The notes under the pieces: model-generated | What the model saw: the letters and a program-made list of their open reading frames with translations, nothing else | Database searches by the model: none | Told to the model about the DNA's origin: nothing | Shown here: piece by piece, positions 34,307 to 41,864 of the stretch | Position numbering within the stretch: the stretch's first letter is position 1 | Layout: each line of letters begins with the position of its first letter | NCBI RefSeq assembly: GCF_040545335.1 | Contig: NZ_JBEPLU010000001.1 | Location: 2,046,001 to 2,110,000 of the forward strand | DNA: 64,000 nucleotides | DNA from: Phenylobacterium koreense | Lineage (GTDB): Bacteria; Pseudomonadota; Alphaproteobacteria; Caulobacterales; Caulobacteraceae | Direction of reading: 5' to 3' | Made by a program: the position numbers and the translations under genes

Positions 34307-35917
34307 ATGACCGCCGTGCTTCTCGATCTGATCCAGCCCCTGGCGGCGATCTCGCCGGAGACCCAGGGGCAGCATGTCTACGACCGGTTCCAGGCCGAGC
34401 CGGACACCCTGGCGATCGCCGTGGTGGACGAGGCCGGCCGGCCGGTCGGGCTGGTGGAACGGCACGCCTTCTTCGTGGCCATGGCGGCGCATTATGGCCG
34501 GGCGCTCTACGCCCTGCGGCCGATCTCGCTGCTGATGAACCCCGACCCGCTGGTGGCCGAGGGCGACACCCGGGTGGCCGAGTTCTGCGGCGAGGTGCTG
34601 GCCGACCGGGCCAGCGAGGTGATGAAGGGCTTCGTGGTGGTCAGCGGCGGGCGCTATGCGGGGGTGGGCTCCAGCCTTTCGCTGCTGCAGGCGACGAACG
34701 CCGCCAACCGCGCCCATGCCGAGGAGATGACCCGGCTGGCCCAGACCCTGGACCGGGCCAAGCAGGAGGCGCAGGCCGCGCTCAGCGCCAAGTCGCAGTT
34801 CCTGGCGGTGATGAGCCACGAGATCCGCACGCCGCTGAACGGGGTGCTGGCGATCGCCGACATCCTGCAGCGCAAGCTGAGCGAGCCGGAGCTGAAGCCC
34901 TATGTGACGACCATCCAGGACTCCGGCCAGACCCTGCTGCGGCTACTGACCGACGCCCTGGACCTCAGCCGCGCCGACGCCGGGCAACTGGAGCTGGCCG
35001 AGGACAGTTTCTGCGTTCCGGCCTTGCTGGACGACCTTTCGGCGCTGTGGACGGCGCGGGCGGAGCTCAAGGGGCTTTCGCTGGAGTTCGCCTACGAGGG
35101 GGCGGCCGGCCAATGGGCGCTGGGCGACGTGGTCCGCATCAAGCAGGTGTTCAACAACCTGATCGGCAACGCCCTGAAGTTCACCCAGGCCGGCGGGGTG
35201 AAGGTGCGGCTGGCGGCGCGGCGCCAGGACATCCACGTGCTGATCGAAGGCGAGGTGCGCGACAGCGGAGTGGGCGTTCCCGCCGACCGGTTGGAGCGGA
35301 TCTTCCAGCCCTTCAGCCAGACCGAGGCGGGGGTGCGCGAGGGCGGAGCGGGGCTCGGTCTTTCCATCTGCCGGCAACTGGTCGTGCAGATGGGCGGGGA
35401 GATCCATGTGGTGAGCGACGGGGGCGGCGCGACCTTCCGCTTCAGCTTCCCGCTGTTCGACCTGCCCGAACCGACGCTGGAGGAGATCGCCGCCGAGCCC
35501 GACCTGAGCGGGGGGGCCGGGGGCCTGCACATCCTGATCGCCGACGACAACGCCACCAACCGCCTGGTCGCCGAAACCCTGTGCGAGATGTTCGGCTGCA
35601 CCACCGAGTGCGTGGAGGATGGGGAGCAGGCGGTGGCCGCGGCCGCCACCGGGCGCTTCGACCTGGTGCTGATGGACATCAAGATGCCGAACATGGACGG
35701 GGTGGCGGCCACCCGACGCATCCGCGGCCTGGCCGGGGCGGCGGCGCAGGTGCCGATCCTGGCCCTGACCGCCAACGCCGATCCCTGGGATGCGGCCGGC
35801 TATCTGGCCCAGGGCATGGACGGCGTGGTCGAAAAGCCGATCAAGGCCGAGCGCCTGCTGGGGGCGATCAATGCGGTGTTCGAGGACGAGGCGCCGTCGG
35901 CCGCCATGGCCGGCTAG
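34307..35917 (+). CDS. Cytoplasmic hybrid sensor histidine kinase with CBS-like input and receiver domain
   Basis: This 536-residue protein lacks membrane helices. Residues about 1-135 form a CBS-like sensory pair (AIAVVDEAGRPVGLVERHAF; LMNPDPLVAEGDT; GGRYAGVGSSLSLL). A short coiled coil leads to the HisKA H-box FLAVMSHEIRTPLNG (His about 170) and an HATPase domain with N-box NNLIGNALKF, DSGVGV and GAGLGLSICR. A C-terminal receiver carries its phospho-acceptor Asp near residue 457 (LVLMDIKMPNMDG) and the conserved Lys in VVEKPIKAERL. No cognate regulator gene is adjacent, so it probably works through a phosphorelay. Confidence 0.9.
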   Translation: MTAVLLDLIQPLAAISPETQGQHVYDRFQAEPDTLAIAVVDEAGRPVGLVERHAFFVAMAAHYGRALYALRPISLLMNPDPLVAEGDTRVAEFCGEVLADRASEVMKGFVVVSGGRYAGVGSSLSLLQATNAANRAHAEEMTRLAQTLDRAKQEAQAALSAKSQFLAVMSHEIRTPLNGVLAIADILQRKLSEPELKPYVTTIQDSGQTLLRLLTDALDLSRADAGQLELAEDSFCVPALLDDLSALWTARAELKGLSLEFAYEGAAGQWALGDVVRIKQVFNNLIGNALKFTQAGGVKVRLAARRQDIHVLIEGEVRDSGVGVPADRLERIFQPFSQTEAGVREGGAGLGLSICRQLVVQMGGEIHVVSDGGGATFRFSFPLFDLPEPTLEEIAAEPDLSGGAGGLHILIADDNATNRLVAETLCEMFGCTTECVEDGEQAVAAAATGRFDLVLMDIKMPNMDGVAATRRIRGLAGAAAQVPILALTANADPWDAAGYLAQGMDGVVEKPIKAERLLGAINAVFEDEAPSAAMAG

Positions 35918-36000
35918 AGCGTGACGGCTTCGGCCCAGGTTGCGCGCGGCGGCGGCTTGGGCGAGTCTCCGGTTCGGCGCGAAGAGGCCGGAGGAGGCGG

Positions 36001-37053
36001 ATGGCGAGCTACAAGGCTCGGCTCACGAAGGACCTGGACGGCTGGATCGCGGCGGGGCTGACACCGGTCGAGAGCCGGGAGGCGATCCTGGCCAGCGTCG
36101 CCGAGGAGCGGCGGCTGGACACCGCCTCGGTGCTGGCGGCGATCGGGGCGCTGCTGCTGGGCGCGGCGGCGATCGCCTTCGTGGCCGCCAACTGGGGCGC
36201 GATCCCACGGCTGCCGAGATTTGCGCTGATCCTCGGACTGTTCCTGGCGGTGATCGGGGCGGCGGGCTGGACGGCCAGGACCGGACGGCGGCCGCTGGCG
36301 ACCAACATCCTGCTGGCGGTGGCGGCCTGCATCTACGCCGCGGCCATCGGCCTGACCGGCCAGATCTTCGACATCGTCGGCGACCCGCAGCGGGCGCTGC
36401 GCGGAGCCGGGCTGGCGGCCGGCCTGCTGACCCTCGCCGGGCGCTCGAGCGCGGCCGGGGTGGTGGCCCTAGCGCTGCTGGGCCTGGGTGAGTTCGCCGG
36501 GGAGTTCGATGGCGGCGCGTCCCGCTGGCTGATCTTCGCCGCGCCGGTGGGCATGGCCCTGGCGTGGCTGTGGAACTCCAAGCCGCTGGCGCACGCCGCG
36601 AGCCTGGCGATGATCGTCGGGCTGATCGCGCTGCTGTCGGTCCATGAACGCTGGGCGACCGGCGGGCTGCTGGCCGGGGCGGCGGTGCTGGCGGGGCTGG
36701 CGGCGATCGCGCGCCAGCTCGGCGGGCGGCGGACGGCGATGATCTTCTTCCTGTGGTTCGTCTGGGGCGCGCTGCTGCTGTTCGGGTTCGCCGGGCTGAC
36801 CGACCTCAAGGGAGCGGGGCTGATCGCCCATAGGCTGGCCTGGCTGGTGATCGGCGGCGGCGTCATCACCCTGGGCCTCGGCGACCGGCAGAGCATGGTC
36901 ACCGCCGCCGGCGTGGTGGCGATGATCGCGGCGGTCTGCACGATCCTGTTCGACCTGGGGCTGGGGCTGATGACGGCGGCGGGCCTGTTCGCCGGCTGCG
37001 CGGTGATCGCGCTGGCCGCCGGCTTCCTGGCGCGGCGGAGGGCCAAGGCATGA
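36001..37053 (+). CDS. DUF2157 domain-containing membrane protein
   Basis: This 350-residue protein has an N-terminal cytoplasmic helix bundle (YKARLTKDLDGWIAAGLTPVESREAIL) and then about ten hydrophobic helices, the DUF2157 arrangement, with AIGALLLGAAAIAFVAANW as the hallmark. The function of the family is unknown. The next gene overlaps it by four bases (ATGA) and encodes a GDYXXLXY protein; the two families are regularly paired, suggesting a shared membrane complex. The ATG at 36001 follows GGAGGAGGCGG. Confidence 0.88.
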   Translation: MASYKARLTKDLDGWIAAGLTPVESREAILASVAEERRLDTASVLAAIGALLLGAAAIAFVAANWGAIPRLPRFALILGLFLAVIGAAGWTARTGRRPLATNILLAVAACIYAAAIGLTGQIFDIVGDPQRALRGAGLAAGLLTLAGRSSAAGVVALALLGLGEFAGEFDGGASRWLIFAAPVGMALAWLWNSKPLAHAASLAMIVGLIALLSVHERWATGGLLAGAAVLAGLAAIARQLGGRRTAMIFFLWFVWGALLLFGFAGLTDLKGAGLIAHRLAWLVIGGGVITLGLGDRQSMVTAAGVVAMIAAVCTILFDLGLGLMTAAGLFAGCAVIALAAGFLARRRAKA

Positions 37054-37625
37054 CCCGGGCCTTGTCGTGGCGAATCCTCGGGGCGGGCCTGCTGCTGGCG
37101 GTGATGTTGGTAGGCCTTGTGGTGTCCGAGAGCCGAGCTCGCGCGGCGGGCCAGGAAGTGCTGCTGCCCATGGAGGCGGTCGATCCGCGCAACCTGCTGA
37201 CCGGGCACTATTCGTCGCTGCGGCTGACCCAGCAGCTTGCGCCGGGTCAGAACTGCCCGGCCCGAAACACCAGCTATCGCGAGGGCGGCTGGCTGGCCCT
37301 GGCGAAAGCCGATGGCCATCACCGGTTCGTGGGGACCGCGAGGACGCGGGAAGCGGCGCTGAAGCTGGGCGAGGTGGCGGTGCGGGGCGGGGTCTACTGC
37401 GCGCGGACGGCCTTCGCCGAGGGCGAGCAGAACGCGGTGACGCTGGACATCGGCGTGGACCGCTTCCACGCCGACCAGGCCGAGGCTCAGGCGATGGACA
37501 AGGCGCTGGCGGCGCGGCGGCCTGGCGAGGCGGCGAACGCTTTCGCGGCGGTGTCGGTGGGGCGGGACGGCCGGGCGCGGCTGAAGGGCGTGATCCTCGA
37601 CGGCAAGCGCACCGACCTGACCTAG
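37050..37625 (+). CDS. GDYXXLXY domain-containing protein
   Basis: This 191-residue protein has one N-terminal membrane helix (LGAGLLLAVMLVGLVV) and a periplasmic domain with PMEAVDPRNLLTGHYSSLRL, a variant of the GDYxxLxY motif, and LDIGVDRFHADQAEA. The family accompanies DUF2157 proteins and has no known activity. In this copy Asp of the motif is His and the last Tyr is Leu. It is translationally coupled to the DUF2157 gene and convergent with mutL. Confidence 0.82.
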   Translation: MTRALSWRILGAGLLLAVMLVGLVVSESRARAAGQEVLLPMEAVDPRNLLTGHYSSLRLTQQLAPGQNCPARNTSYREGGWLALAKADGHHRFVGTARTREAALKLGEVAVRGGVYCARTAFAEGEQNAVTLDIGVDRFHADQAEAQAMDKALAARRPGEAANAFAAVSVGRDGRARLKGVILDGKRTDLT

Positions 37626-37641
37626 TGGTGAGCCGGACTTT

Positions 37642-39501
37642 CTAGCGCCGGCCGAACAGCCGCTCGATGTCGGCCAGCTTGAGCTCCACATAGGTGGGGC
37701 GGCCGTGGTTGCACTGGCCGGAATGGGGGGTGGCCTCCATCTGGCGCAGGAGGGCGTTCATCTCCGGCGCGGTCAGCCGGCGGCCGGCGCGGACCGAGCC
37801 GTGGCAGGCCATGGTCCCGCAGACGTCGGCCAGGCGTTCCTTGAGGGCCAGGGCCTGACCGTTCTCGGAGAGGTCGTCGGCGATGTCGCGCACGAGGCCG
37901 GAGACGTCGGTCTCGCCCAGCAGGGCCGGGGTCTCGCGGACCAGCACCGCGCCGGGGCCGAAGGATTCCAGCACCAGGCCCAGGGCTTCCAGCTCCTCGG
38001 CGCGGGCGACGACGCGCTCGGCCTCGGCGGGGTCGAGCTCGACCACCTCGGGCAGCAGCAGGGCCTGGCGGGCGACGCCGCCCTCGGCCATCTCGACCTT
38101 CATGCGCTCGTAGACCAGGCGCTCGTGGGCGGCGTGCTGGTCGACGATGACCACCCCGTCGCGGGTCTGGGCGACGATGTAGGTCTCGTGCACCTGGGCG
38201 CGGGCCGCGCCGAGCGGGAAGTCGACCGGATCGAAGATGGCGGCGGGGGCTTCCTCGAAGCCGGCCGGGGCGGCGACGGGCGCCGGCGACCACTCGGCCG
38301 GCTCGGCGCGGGCGGAGACTTCGGTGAGGCCGGGCAGGCTCTGTGCGGCCTGGGCCACCGGCGCCCAGCCGCCCATCTGCCAGGCTGAGAATCCCTGGGC
38401 CGAAGGCTGGGGCTGGGGCGACCAGCCGGGACGGAGGTTGGCGAGGGTGTCGCTGGCGACGGTGGTGGCGGCCCGGTGCCCGGCGCCGGCCAGGGCATGG
38501 CGCAGGCCGCCGACGATCAGGCCGCGGACCAGGGCCGGGTCGCGGAAGCGGACCTCGGCCTTGGCGGGGTGGACGTTGACGTCGACCAGAGAGGGATCGA
38601 GCTCGAGATAGAGGGCCACCAGCGGGTGGCGGTCGCGGGCCAGGAAGTCGGCATAGGCCCCGCGCAGGGCGCCCTGCAGCAGCCGGTCGCGGACCGGGCG
38701 GCCGTTGACGAAGAGGTACTGGTGGGCGGCGTTGCCGCGGTTGTAGGTCGGCAGGCCGGCGAACCCGGTGAGCCGCACGCCCTCGCGCTCGTGGTCGATG
38801 GCCAGGGCGTTGTCGGAGAAATCCCGGCCCATGATCGAGGAGAGGCGGGCGAGGCGCCCGTCCGGCCCCTTGCTCTCGGCCGGCAGGCGCAGGGTGCGGC
38901 GGCCGTCGAGGTCGAGGGCGAAGGAGACCGCCTCGTGCGCCATGGCCTGGCGCTTGATCTCGTCGGCGATGGCCTGGGCCTCGGACCGCTCGGACTTCAT
39001 GAACTTCAGCCGCGCGGGGGTGGCGTAGAAGAGGTCGCGGACCTCGACCCGGGCGCCGTGCGGACCGGGAAAGCCCGAGGGAGCGACCGCGCCCACCGCG
39101 CCGCCCTCGACCAGGATGGCGTGGGCGTCGGTGAGCCCCCTGGCGCGGGAGGAGATCGACAGCCGCGCCACCGAGCCGATGGAGGGCAGGGCCTCGCCCC
39201 GGAAGCCCAGGGTGTGGATGTGCAGCAGGTCGTAGTCGCCGGCGTCGTCGGGGCCGAGCTTGGAGGTGGCGTGGCGCTCGATGGCCAGGGCCAGCTCGTC
39301 GGCCGAGAGGCCGCAGCCGTCGTCGGCGACCAGGATGCGGGTCAGGCCGCCGCCGTCCGCCTGCACCTCGATGGAACGGGCGCCCGCATCCAGCGCGTTT
39401 TCCACCAGTTCCTTGACGGCGCTGGCAGGACGTTCGACCACCTCGCCGGCGGCGATGCGGTTGACGGTTTCGGGCGGGAGGCGGCGGATAGGCATGGTCA
39501 T
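37642..39501 (-). CDS. mutL: DNA mismatch repair protein MutL
   Basis: This 619-residue MutL links MutS mismatch recognition to strand excision. The N-terminal GHKL ATPase has [59 protein letters not shown] and [19 protein letters not shown]. The C-terminal dimerisation domain starts about residue 430 and ends [25 protein letters not shown]...[11 protein letters not shown]. The [14 protein letters not shown] region is the endonuclease-type motif of MutL homologues lacking MutH. The start is ATG 39501 or the ATG two codons later. Confidence 0.96.
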   Translation of the reverse strand: MTMPIRRLPPETVNRIAAGEVVERPASAVKELVENALDAGARSIEVQADGGGLTRILVADDGCGLSADELALAIERHATSKLGPDDAGDYDLLHIHTLGFRGEALPSIGSVARLSISSRARGLTDAHAILVEGGAVGAVAPSGFPGPHGARVEVRDLFYATPARLKFMKSERSEAQAIADEIKRQAMAHEAVSFALDLDGRRTLRLPAESKGPDGRLARLSSIMGRDFSDNALAIDHEREGVRLTGFAGLPTYNRGNAAHQYLFVNGRPVRDRLLQGALRGAYADFLARDRHPLVALYLELDPSLVDVNVHPAKAEVRFRDPALVRGLIVGGLRHALAGAGHRAATTVASDTLANLRPGWSPQPQPSAQGFSAWQMGGWAPVAQAAQSLPGLTEVSARAEPAEWSPAPVAAPAGFEEAPAAIFDPVDFPLGAARAQVHETYIVAQTRDGVVIVDQHAAHERLVYERMKVEMAEGGVARQALLLPEVVELDPAEAERVVARAEELEALGLVLESFGPGAVLVRETPALLGETDVSGLVRDIADDLSENGQALALKERLADVCGTMACHGSVRAGRRLTAPEMNALLRQMEATPHSGQCNHGRPTYVELKLADIERLFGRR

Positions 39502-39559
39502 GCTCTGGCTTGCTCGTCACTATATGGCGATTCCGGGGGGCTTGGTCCGGAAGGTGCGT

Positions 39560-40558
39560 ATGAAGTCGGTCAAACCAGCTCTGGGCTTTCCAGCTCTGGG
39601 CGTCGCAGTCCTGATGATGGCGCTCGCCGTCTCGCCCGCCCCCGCGCAGGTTCCGCTGACTCCCGCCCAGCAACAGGACCCCAACGATCCCGACGGCACC
39701 CTGGTCGAGGAACTGGTGGTGACGGCGCGGTTGCCGGGGCCGGCCTGGTGGCGGGTCTCGGACGGCGACACGACGGTCTATGTGCTGGGCGCGCCGAGCG
39801 TGATGCCCAAGAGCTTTGGCTGGGACCGCAGCGTGCTGGAGCGGCGCCTGAAGGACGCCAACGAGGTGATCCTGCCGTTCAACAGCGTGAAGATCGGGGT
39901 GCTGCGGGCGCCGACGACGCTGCTCCGCGCCGCCCAGATCAAGGGCGGGCCGGTGGAGGACGATCTGCCCGAGCCGCTGCGCAGCCGGTTCGTCCGCGCC
40001 CGCGAGGCGGCGGGGCAGCCGGCCAAGCGCTATGGCTACAAGAACGAACTGGCGGCGGCGATCACCCTGGTCGGGGACTATCGCTCCAAGGTGCGGCTGA
40101 CCGCCTCGGACCCCGCCAAGACCATCGGCTGGATCGCTCAGTCGATGAAGCTGAAGATCCACAAGAAGAGCTACGACATCGGCCCGCTGCTGGGGGCGGC
40201 GGTGAAGACCTCCAAGTCGGCCCAGCGAGCCTGCCTGCAGGAAGCACTGGACGAGGTGGAGGCCGGCCCGGCCTCCGTCCGACGGGCGGCCGAAGCCTGG
40301 GCGCAGGGCGACGTGCGCGGGGCGCTGAACGTGGAGCGGGGCTACGACCGCTGCATGGTGGCCGCGCCGGGCGCGGTCAAGATCGACGCCAAGATGAAGG
40401 CCGACCAGGCTGCGGCCATCGAACAGGCGCTGCAGAAGCCGGGGCACGCCGTGGCGGTGGTGCAGCTACGCCCGCTGTTGAGCCAGGGCGGCGTGCTCGA
40501 TCGCCTGCGGGCGAAGGGATACGAGATCGGGACGCCCGGAGGAGACGAGGCGGATTGA
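39560..40558 (+). CDS. TraB/GumN family protein, exported
   Basis: This 332-residue protein has a signal peptide (MKSVKPALGFPALGVAVLMMALAVSPAPAQ). The mature part matches TraB/GumN, the family of Tiki-like proteins annotated as putative proteases or polysaccharide-linked factors: PAWWRVSDGDTTVYVLGAPSVMPKSFGWDRSVLERRLKDANEVILP. The canonical GxxH...E signature is weak here (GAPSV in place of GTxH), so an active metallo-protease is doubtful. It is divergent from mutL. The ATG at 39560 gives the best signal peptide. Confidence 0.78.
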   Translation: MKSVKPALGFPALGVAVLMMALAVSPAPAQVPLTPAQQQDPNDPDGTLVEELVVTARLPGPAWWRVSDGDTTVYVLGAPSVMPKSFGWDRSVLERRLKDANEVILPFNSVKIGVLRAPTTLLRAAQIKGGPVEDDLPEPLRSRFVRAREAAGQPAKRYGYKNELAAAITLVGDYRSKVRLTASDPAKTIGWIAQSMKLKIHKKSYDIGPLLGAAVKTSKSAQRACLQEALDEVEAGPASVRRAAEAWAQGDVRGALNVERGYDRCMVAAPGAVKIDAKMKADQAAAIEQALQKPGHAVAVVQLRPLLSQGGVLDRLRAKGYEIGTPGGDEAD

Positions 40559-40569
40559 GGGGGCCTTGT

Positions 40570-40592
40570 CCTTCTCCCCTTGCGGGAGAAGG
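40570..40592. repeat. Short hairpin repeat, second copy
   Basis: CCTTCTCCC-CTTGC-GGGAGAAGG has a nine-bp stem and five-base loop, as in the element at 2419-2441. It follows the TraB/GumN stop by 11 bases and precedes palindromic repeat copy C. Confidence 0.55.
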
Positions 40593-40600
40593 GAGACTAT

Positions 40601-40659
40601 GCGGCCATCAGGTGTTCATGGGGCCCGGTCTTCGGCTACGCCGAAACCGGGATGACACT
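40601..40659. repeat. Intergenic palindromic repeat (copy C)
   Basis: GCGGCCATCAGGTGTTCATGG is followed by GCCCGGTCTTCGGC-TAC-GCCGAAACCGGG and ATGACACT. It shares the 20-base lead with copy B and the stem with copies A, B and D. It sits between the convergent TraB/GumN and DUF3035 genes. Confidence 0.78.
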
Positions 40660-40663
40660 GAAC

Positions 40664-41230
40664 TTACAGTCCCGGCAGCTTGATGCGGGTCTGCTTTTCG
40701 CGGGAGATGACCACCGGGGCGTCGCCGGTCAGGTCCTTGATCTTGCTGGCCTCGGCGGCCGGATCGAGGGGGGCCGGGACGTTGTCGCCGGCCGCCGCGG
40801 CGGCGGCCGGGCTCGGGGCCTGGCCGTCCTTCCAGAACATCACCTTGTCGGCGAAGGACTTCTCCTTGTGGGCGAGGCCGCCGGTTTCGTCGTCGACGAC
40901 GTAGCGGATCAGCGGGTCGGCCTTGTCGGCGCCGGCCTTGGAGACCAGCAGCTTTTCGCCGTCCGAACGGGCCTGGGCCTCACGCTGGCCGAGCAGGGCG
41001 GTGCGCGCGGCGCTTTCCGGCTGCAGTTCCTGCGGGCGCGGTTCGCCAGGCGCGGGCGGGCGCAGGGCGTATTCCGGCGGCACGACGAGCGGCGCCTTGG
41101 AGACAACCCGGAACTCGTCAGGGGTGACCTTGCTCATGCCCAGCGCATTGCGGGTCGAGCCACAGCCCGCGAGGCTGACGCCGGCGATCGCCACCAAGGC
41201 GGACGCGACTAGCACACGGTTCAGACGCAT
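40664..41230 (-). CDS. DUF3035 domain-containing lipoprotein
   Basis: This 188-residue lipoprotein has the lipobox LAGC (about residue 21) after MRLNRVLVASALVAIAGVS. The mature part (NALGMSKVTPDEFRVVSKAPLVVPPEYALRPPAPGEPRPQ) is diagnostic of DUF3035, a family of alphaproteobacterial lipoproteins also called beta-barrel assembly complex subunit BamF in Caulobacter. It lies 86 bases downstream of lspA, the enzyme that processes such lipoproteins. The start at 41230 is fixed by the signal peptide. Confidence 0.85.
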   Translation of the reverse strand: MRLNRVLVASALVAIAGVSLAGCGSTRNALGMSKVTPDEFRVVSKAPLVVPPEYALRPPAPGEPRPQELQPESAARTALLGQREAQARSDGEKLLVSKAGADKADPLIRYVVDDETGGLAHKEKSFADKVMFWKDGQAPSPAAAAAAGDNVPAPLDPAAEASKIKDLTGDAPVVISREKQTRIKLPGL

Positions 41231-41316
41231 CAAGTTCAGCTCCGAAAGCCGCCCCCCGGCGGTAAGCGGTAAAGAGATCGGTAGATAGCGCATGCGAGGC
41301 TCGCCCGCCAACGCGA

Positions 41317-41856
41317 TTAAGCCGCAGATTCCTTACGCATGGAATCGAGCAACAAGAAGACCACCCCGACGGTGATGGCGCTATCGGCCACGTTGAACAC
41401 CCAGGGGAAGAAGCCGAGCCGCTGGAAGTCGAGGAAATCGACCACGGCGCCGAAGCGGACGCGGTCGATGGCGTTGCCGATCGCCCCGCCGATGACCAGG
41501 CCAAGGCCGACGCCCAGCAGCGGCCGCTGAACCTTTCTAACCCAGATGGCCAGAGCGATGGCCACGCCGACCGAGAAGATCGTCAGCACCCAGCGGGCCA
41601 GGTCAACCTCGGCGCGGAAGAGGCCGAAGCTGACGCCCTTGTTCCAGACCATGGTCAGGGAGAACGGGCCGGCGATCGGCGTGGTGAACCGCGAGGGCAG
41701 GTCGTAGACGTAGAGAATCCAGTACTTGGAGATCTGGTCTGCGACGATGACGAAGGCCGCCAGCGCGTAGGCGGCCCAGCCGATTTTCGAAACTGCTTTC
41801 AAGGATTCACCCGTCTGCGCCCCAGCTTGCGGGGCCGGATTGTTGGTCGATCCCAT
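41317..41856 (-). CDS. lspA: Lipoprotein signal peptidase (signal peptidase II)
   Basis: This roughly 179-residue inner-membrane aspartyl protease cuts prolipoprotein signal peptides. Four helices are visible, with the conserved VADQISKYW, VWNKGVSFGLF, GGAIGNAIDRVRFGAVVDFLDF (catalytic Asp) and FNVADSAITVGV (second catalytic Asp). The ATG at 41856 is taken; a TTG at 41868 overlapping the ileS stop is possible. It follows ileS directly, the standard ileS-lspA pairing. Confidence 0.95.
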   Translation of the reverse strand: MGSTNNPAPQAGAQTGESLKAVSKIGWAAYALAAFVIVADQISKYWILYVYDLPSRFTTPIAGPFSLTMVWNKGVSFGLFRAEVDLARWVLTIFSVGVAIALAIWVRKVQRPLLGVGLGLVIGGAIGNAIDRVRFGAVVDFLDFQRLGFFPWVFNVADSAITVGVVFLLLDSMRKESAA

Positions 41857-41864
41857 GCCGAGGT

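Noticed and set aside
37622..40447. 941-codon minus-strand frame across mutL and the TraB/GumN gene
   Set aside because: The sequence is Arg/Pro/Gly/His-rich without domains and overlaps two genes with clear homology in other frames.
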